Of a stretch of DNA of 64,000 nt, positions 61,652 to 64,000 are shown one piece after another. Below the pieces are notes generated by a model. It saw nothing but the letters and a program-made list of their open reading frames with translations. It had not been told where the DNA came from and made no database searches. The position numbers and the translations under genes are program-made. Numbering within the stretch: the first letter of the stretch is position 1; each line of letters starts with the position of its first letter. The DNA comes from Alteromonadaceae bacterium BrNp21-10 (GTDB lineage: Bacteria > Pseudomonadota > Gammaproteobacteria > Enterobacterales > Alteromonadaceae): NCBI GenBank assembly GCA_030418115.1, contig JAUHQD010000010.1, forward strand, positions 1 to 64,000, in the 5' to 3' direction.

Positions 61652-64000
61652 TTAAAACAATTCTGCGATACGATCAATTAAGTCAAGTTGTGCTTTACTG
61701 ACAGGTCCACCGCGTAACCATTTTACTAGTAATTCAACTAACTCTAGTTGCTCGCCATGTTCTAGCTTGCTAGCCATCATTTGTAACTGCAACTGTTTAC
61801 GCACAAGCGCATCCTGTTGTGGGCTAGGCTTGTCGGCAACAATTTCCATTTGCACCGTCAATTGCTGGCGATCAATATCTGTGGCTTGCTCTTTTAACGC
61901 TTGCAACCAAGCATTGGGCAACTTCTGTGCAAGTTCCGGTAACTCATCCCCTTGCCACTGCTTTAAGACTTCATATAAATCGCTGTATTGCTGATGTTGC
62001 GCTTGCACTGATAATTGCTGCAAGGTGTTTTTAGTAGACAGTTGCATGGCAGCTAAGCGTTCACGCATTTTTTGCGACGCTTTAGGCAATAACGTCTGCA
62101 TTAAGCCGTTGATGGTTTCAGTCATTTCTTCCACTTGTGCACGCAAAGCTGAACGTTCAGTGGCTTCAGCTAAAACCTGTTGCCACTGACTAAAGTGAGA
62201 CTGCAACTGCTCAATAGTGGCTTTTTCATTAGCCTGTACTTCTTGCTGAATTTCTTTACGTTGGCTGAAAACTTGATCATTGATGCTACGGAATTCTGAC
62301 CATAATTGATTATCGACTTTACGCCCTGCACTGGCCGTTTTCTTCCATTTTTCTTGCAAACTTTTAGATTGCTCAACGGCTTGTTGATTATCTTCTAAGG
62401 TCAACAACTCGCCTGCTTGTTTAATTAATTGTCTTTTTTGGGTTTCGTTATCTTGATAAAAGCCCTTAGCCAAGGCTTTAAGTGGGGTTTTGGCTTCAAG
62501 ATACTGCTGTTGCAGTGCTTTATAATCTTCTTGTGCAACATGCCCGATTTTGAGCCAAGCCTGTTCCAAGCGATTAAACCCTTGGACTTTATCTAACTCC
62601 GACTGGTCACCGGCAAACACGTTTTTATATTCTGTAATCAACGCTTGTTTAGCCTGCAAGTTTTGCTGACGTTGCTGCTCTTGTTGTTGATAAAACTGAC
62701 GACAAGGAGCAAACGCCAATTCACTCAATTCATCAAACTGCTTGTTTAATAATTTGTCTTCATCAGTATCGAACTTACCTAGGGAATTCCATTGTTGCCG
62801 TGATGTTTTAACTTGTGCAGCCATATCGGCAATTGCTTTTGCAACGCTATCGGCCGGCGTTGTCGATAAGCTAATTTGTTGCGCTTGCTCCGCTAGCTTT
62901 TGCGCTTCAGCAATCAATTCTGGCTTACGCGGTTGGGCGATAAAGGCTTGTAGATCCTGTAGCTTTGCCACTTCTTCACTAGCTTTATCTAAACCGCTTT
63001 GTAACTGCACTTGATAGACTACTGGCAAACTTTGTAATTGCTGCACGAGTTTACGATGTAACGACATTGCTCCATGAAACTTACCCACCTGAATCAGCCG
63101 GTCAAACTTTTTTAGTTGCTGACGACCTTGGGCTAATGTCTCATTGATATCCGCTTCTAATGCCTTAATTTGTTGATTCCACGGTTGACTATATTGACGC
63201 CATTGCTGAGCCAACTCACTTAATTGCAAGCGTTTCACCGCTCCGTTTAAGCTTTGCCATTGCTGTTTAATTGTTTCAAAGTCAGCTTTTACCGCAAGCC
63301 ATTGTTCAATATCCGTAGGCAATACAAGTTGTTGTAACTGTTGAAAAACTTCTGCGGCTTGTAAATGACACTGCTGCACTTCGGGTAAGTCTTTAAGCTG
63401 ACTCTGTAACTGCTGGCTCTCTTTACGTAATTGCTGTGCCTGCTGATTGGAAATACCTACCAATACAGGCTCTGCATCCTGTAATTGCTGAATAAGCTCA
63501 ACCTGGGTTTCGCTATCCAAGGTTTGCACTTGTTGTTGCAATTGTTGCTGTATTCTTTTTATTAATTCCTCTACCGCTTGTAACTGCTGTTGTTCTGCTT
63601 GTTGTTGAGCCTGTTGTTGCTGCTGTTGTTGCCATTCGGGAAGTAACTTTTGCAAACGTGTCGCAATCATCTGCTGTAATTGTTGATATTTATCAGCAAA
63701 CTCAGTCGCCTGAATATTCGGCAACTGATTAAAATGAATCTGCAGTTGTGAGTACTCTGCGTTTAAATGTTGCTGTTGTAATTCAAGAGAGCCATAGTCA
63801 CCGGTGTCTTTACAACTAGCGAGCTTCGCCAGTACCAATTTACTTTTACGGGTTAAGTCTTGGGTAAAATTCTGCAGTTGCTGCAATTGTTGCAACTTTT
63901 CTTCAGCCAGTGACTTAATGTGAGCACTGGAGACTTTTTTAAGCACTTTAAGCAAACTGGCAATATCATCAAATTCACTTAACAAGGCTTCTTGCAGCTT
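61652..64000 (-). CDS. DUF349 domain-containing coiled-coil protein (N-terminus outside window)
   Basis: At least 782 residues. The frame is open to the last base of the window, with no convincing start inside, so the N-terminus lies upstream. It is built almost entirely of helices with repeated WxxL/W-K-x blocks (QQWNSLGKFDTDEDKLL, EKWKKTASAGRKVDNQLWSEF, AWLKIGHVAQEDYKAL) matching tandem DUF349 repeats. The part near residue 130 is extremely glutamine-rich (QQQQQQQAQQQAEQQQ). The function is unknown; long DUF349 proteins are widespread in gammaproteobacteria. The C-terminus (GGPVSKAQLDLIDRIAELF) looks complete. Confidence 0.88.
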   Translation of the reverse strand, partial: KLQEALLSEFDDIASLLKVLKKVSSAHIKSLAEEKLQQLQQLQNFTQDLTRKSKLVLAKLASCKDTGDYGSLELQQQHLNAEYSQLQIHFNQLPNIQATEFADKYQQLQQMIATRLQKLLPEWQQQQQQQAQQQAEQQQLQAVEELIKRIQQQLQQQVQTLDSETQVELIQQLQDAEPVLVGISNQQAQQLRKESQQLQSQLKDLPEVQQCHLQAAEVFQQLQQLVLPTDIEQWLAVKADFETIKQQWQSLNGAVKRLQLSELAQQWRQYSQPWNQQIKALEADINETLAQGRQQLKKFDRLIQVGKFHGAMSLHRKLVQQLQSLPVVYQVQLQSGLDKASEEVAKLQDLQAFIAQPRKPELIAEAQKLAEQAQQISLSTTPADSVAKAIADMAAQVKTSRQQWNSLGKFDTDEDKLLNKQFDELSELAFAPCRQFYQQQEQQRQQNLQAKQALITEYKNVFAGDQSELDKVQGFNRLEQAWLKIGHVAQEDYKALQQQYLEAKTPLKALAKGFYQDNETQKRQLIKQAGELLTLEDNQQAVEQSKSLQEKWKKTASAGRKVDNQLWSEFRSINDQVFSQRKEIQQEVQANEKATIEQLQSHFSQWQQVLAEATERSALRAQVEEMTETINGLMQTLLPKASQKMRERLAAMQLSTKNTLQQLSVQAQHQQYSDLYEVLKQWQGDELPELAQKLPNAWLQALKEQATDIDRQQLTVQMEIVADKPSPQQDALVRKQLQLQMMASKLEHGEQLELVELLVKWLRGGPVSKAQLDLIDRIAELF

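Overview
The window is an ordinary chromosomal stretch of a marine-type gammaproteobacterium, most likely an Alteromonadales member (Alteromonadaceae, Colwelliaceae or Pseudoalteromonadaceae-like). This rests on recognisable gammaproteobacterial neighbourhoods: TIGR03503-dnaQ-rnhA, yccA-tusDCBE, serS-crcB-rarA-lolA-ftsK-lrp-ald, ybfF-DUF2788-fldA-fur, sdhCDAB-sucABCD facing gltA, bioBFCD facing bioA, and sppA-ansA. Base composition looks moderately AT-rich by eye and is fairly uniform. Species was not determined.

Layout. 1-0.7 kb: the tail of an apparent IS4-type transposase, then three identical tRNA-Asp genes behind a stable-RNA promoter. 0.7-4 kb: membrane protein TIGR03503, DNA polymerase III proofreading subunit, divergent RNase HI, and a tRNA-Ser(UGA) with a hairpin-rich, tRNA-derived repeat next to it. 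4.1-6.4 kb: Bax-inhibitor-like YccA and the TusDCBE sulfur relay for tRNA wobble thiolation. 6.4-6.6 kb: a 229 bp foldback repeat. 6.6-12.7 kb: serS, crcB, rarA, lolA and ftsK, all on the minus strand. 12.8-14.6 kb: lrp divergent from alanine dehydrogenase. 14.7-21.5 kb: an accessory mixture (RpiB-like isomerase, AraC regulator, AhpD-like protein, YbjQ, AstE, an EAL protein, phosphoglucomutase). 21.6-26.1 kb: esterase, DUF2788, flavodoxin, a chemoreceptor and Fur. 26.1-27.9 kb: glnS. 27.9-39.5 kb: most of the upper TCA cycle (citrate synthase, succinate dehydrogenase, 2-oxoglutarate dehydrogenase E1/E2, succinyl-CoA synthetase). 39.9-43 kb: class II DAHP synthase, a low-molecular-weight phosphatase and peptidase E. 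43-48.1 kb: biotin synthesis with a BirA-type operator. 48.1-56.3 kb: asnS, a nitroreductase, DoxX, a GGDEF cyclase, a GyrI-like protein, a SpoIIAA-like protein and FadH. 56.5-64 kb: protease IV, asparaginase I, an MFS carrier, a DUF3224 protein and a large glutamine-rich DUF349 protein cut by the window end.

How the genes work together. The sdh-suc cluster and gltA form a co-located TCA module; a Fur-box-like sequence lies in front of sdhC, and the fur gene itself is about 12 kb away. Lrp and alanine dehydrogenase share a divergent intergenic region carrying an inverted repeat. The biotin genes are controlled from one bidirectional operator. FadH, AnsA, Ald, AstE and PepE suggest use of fatty acids, amino acids and peptides as carbon sources.

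I did not find a clearly new multi-gene system, prophage, CRISPR array or defence island. The most unusual items are non-coding: a family of foldback (MITE-like) repeats with a full copy, an internally deleted copy and a solitary end, and a tRNA-Ser-derived repeat whose T-loop is interrupted by four consecutive hairpins. Among proteins, the dihydrolipoamide succinyltransferase has two lipoyl domains instead of the usual one.
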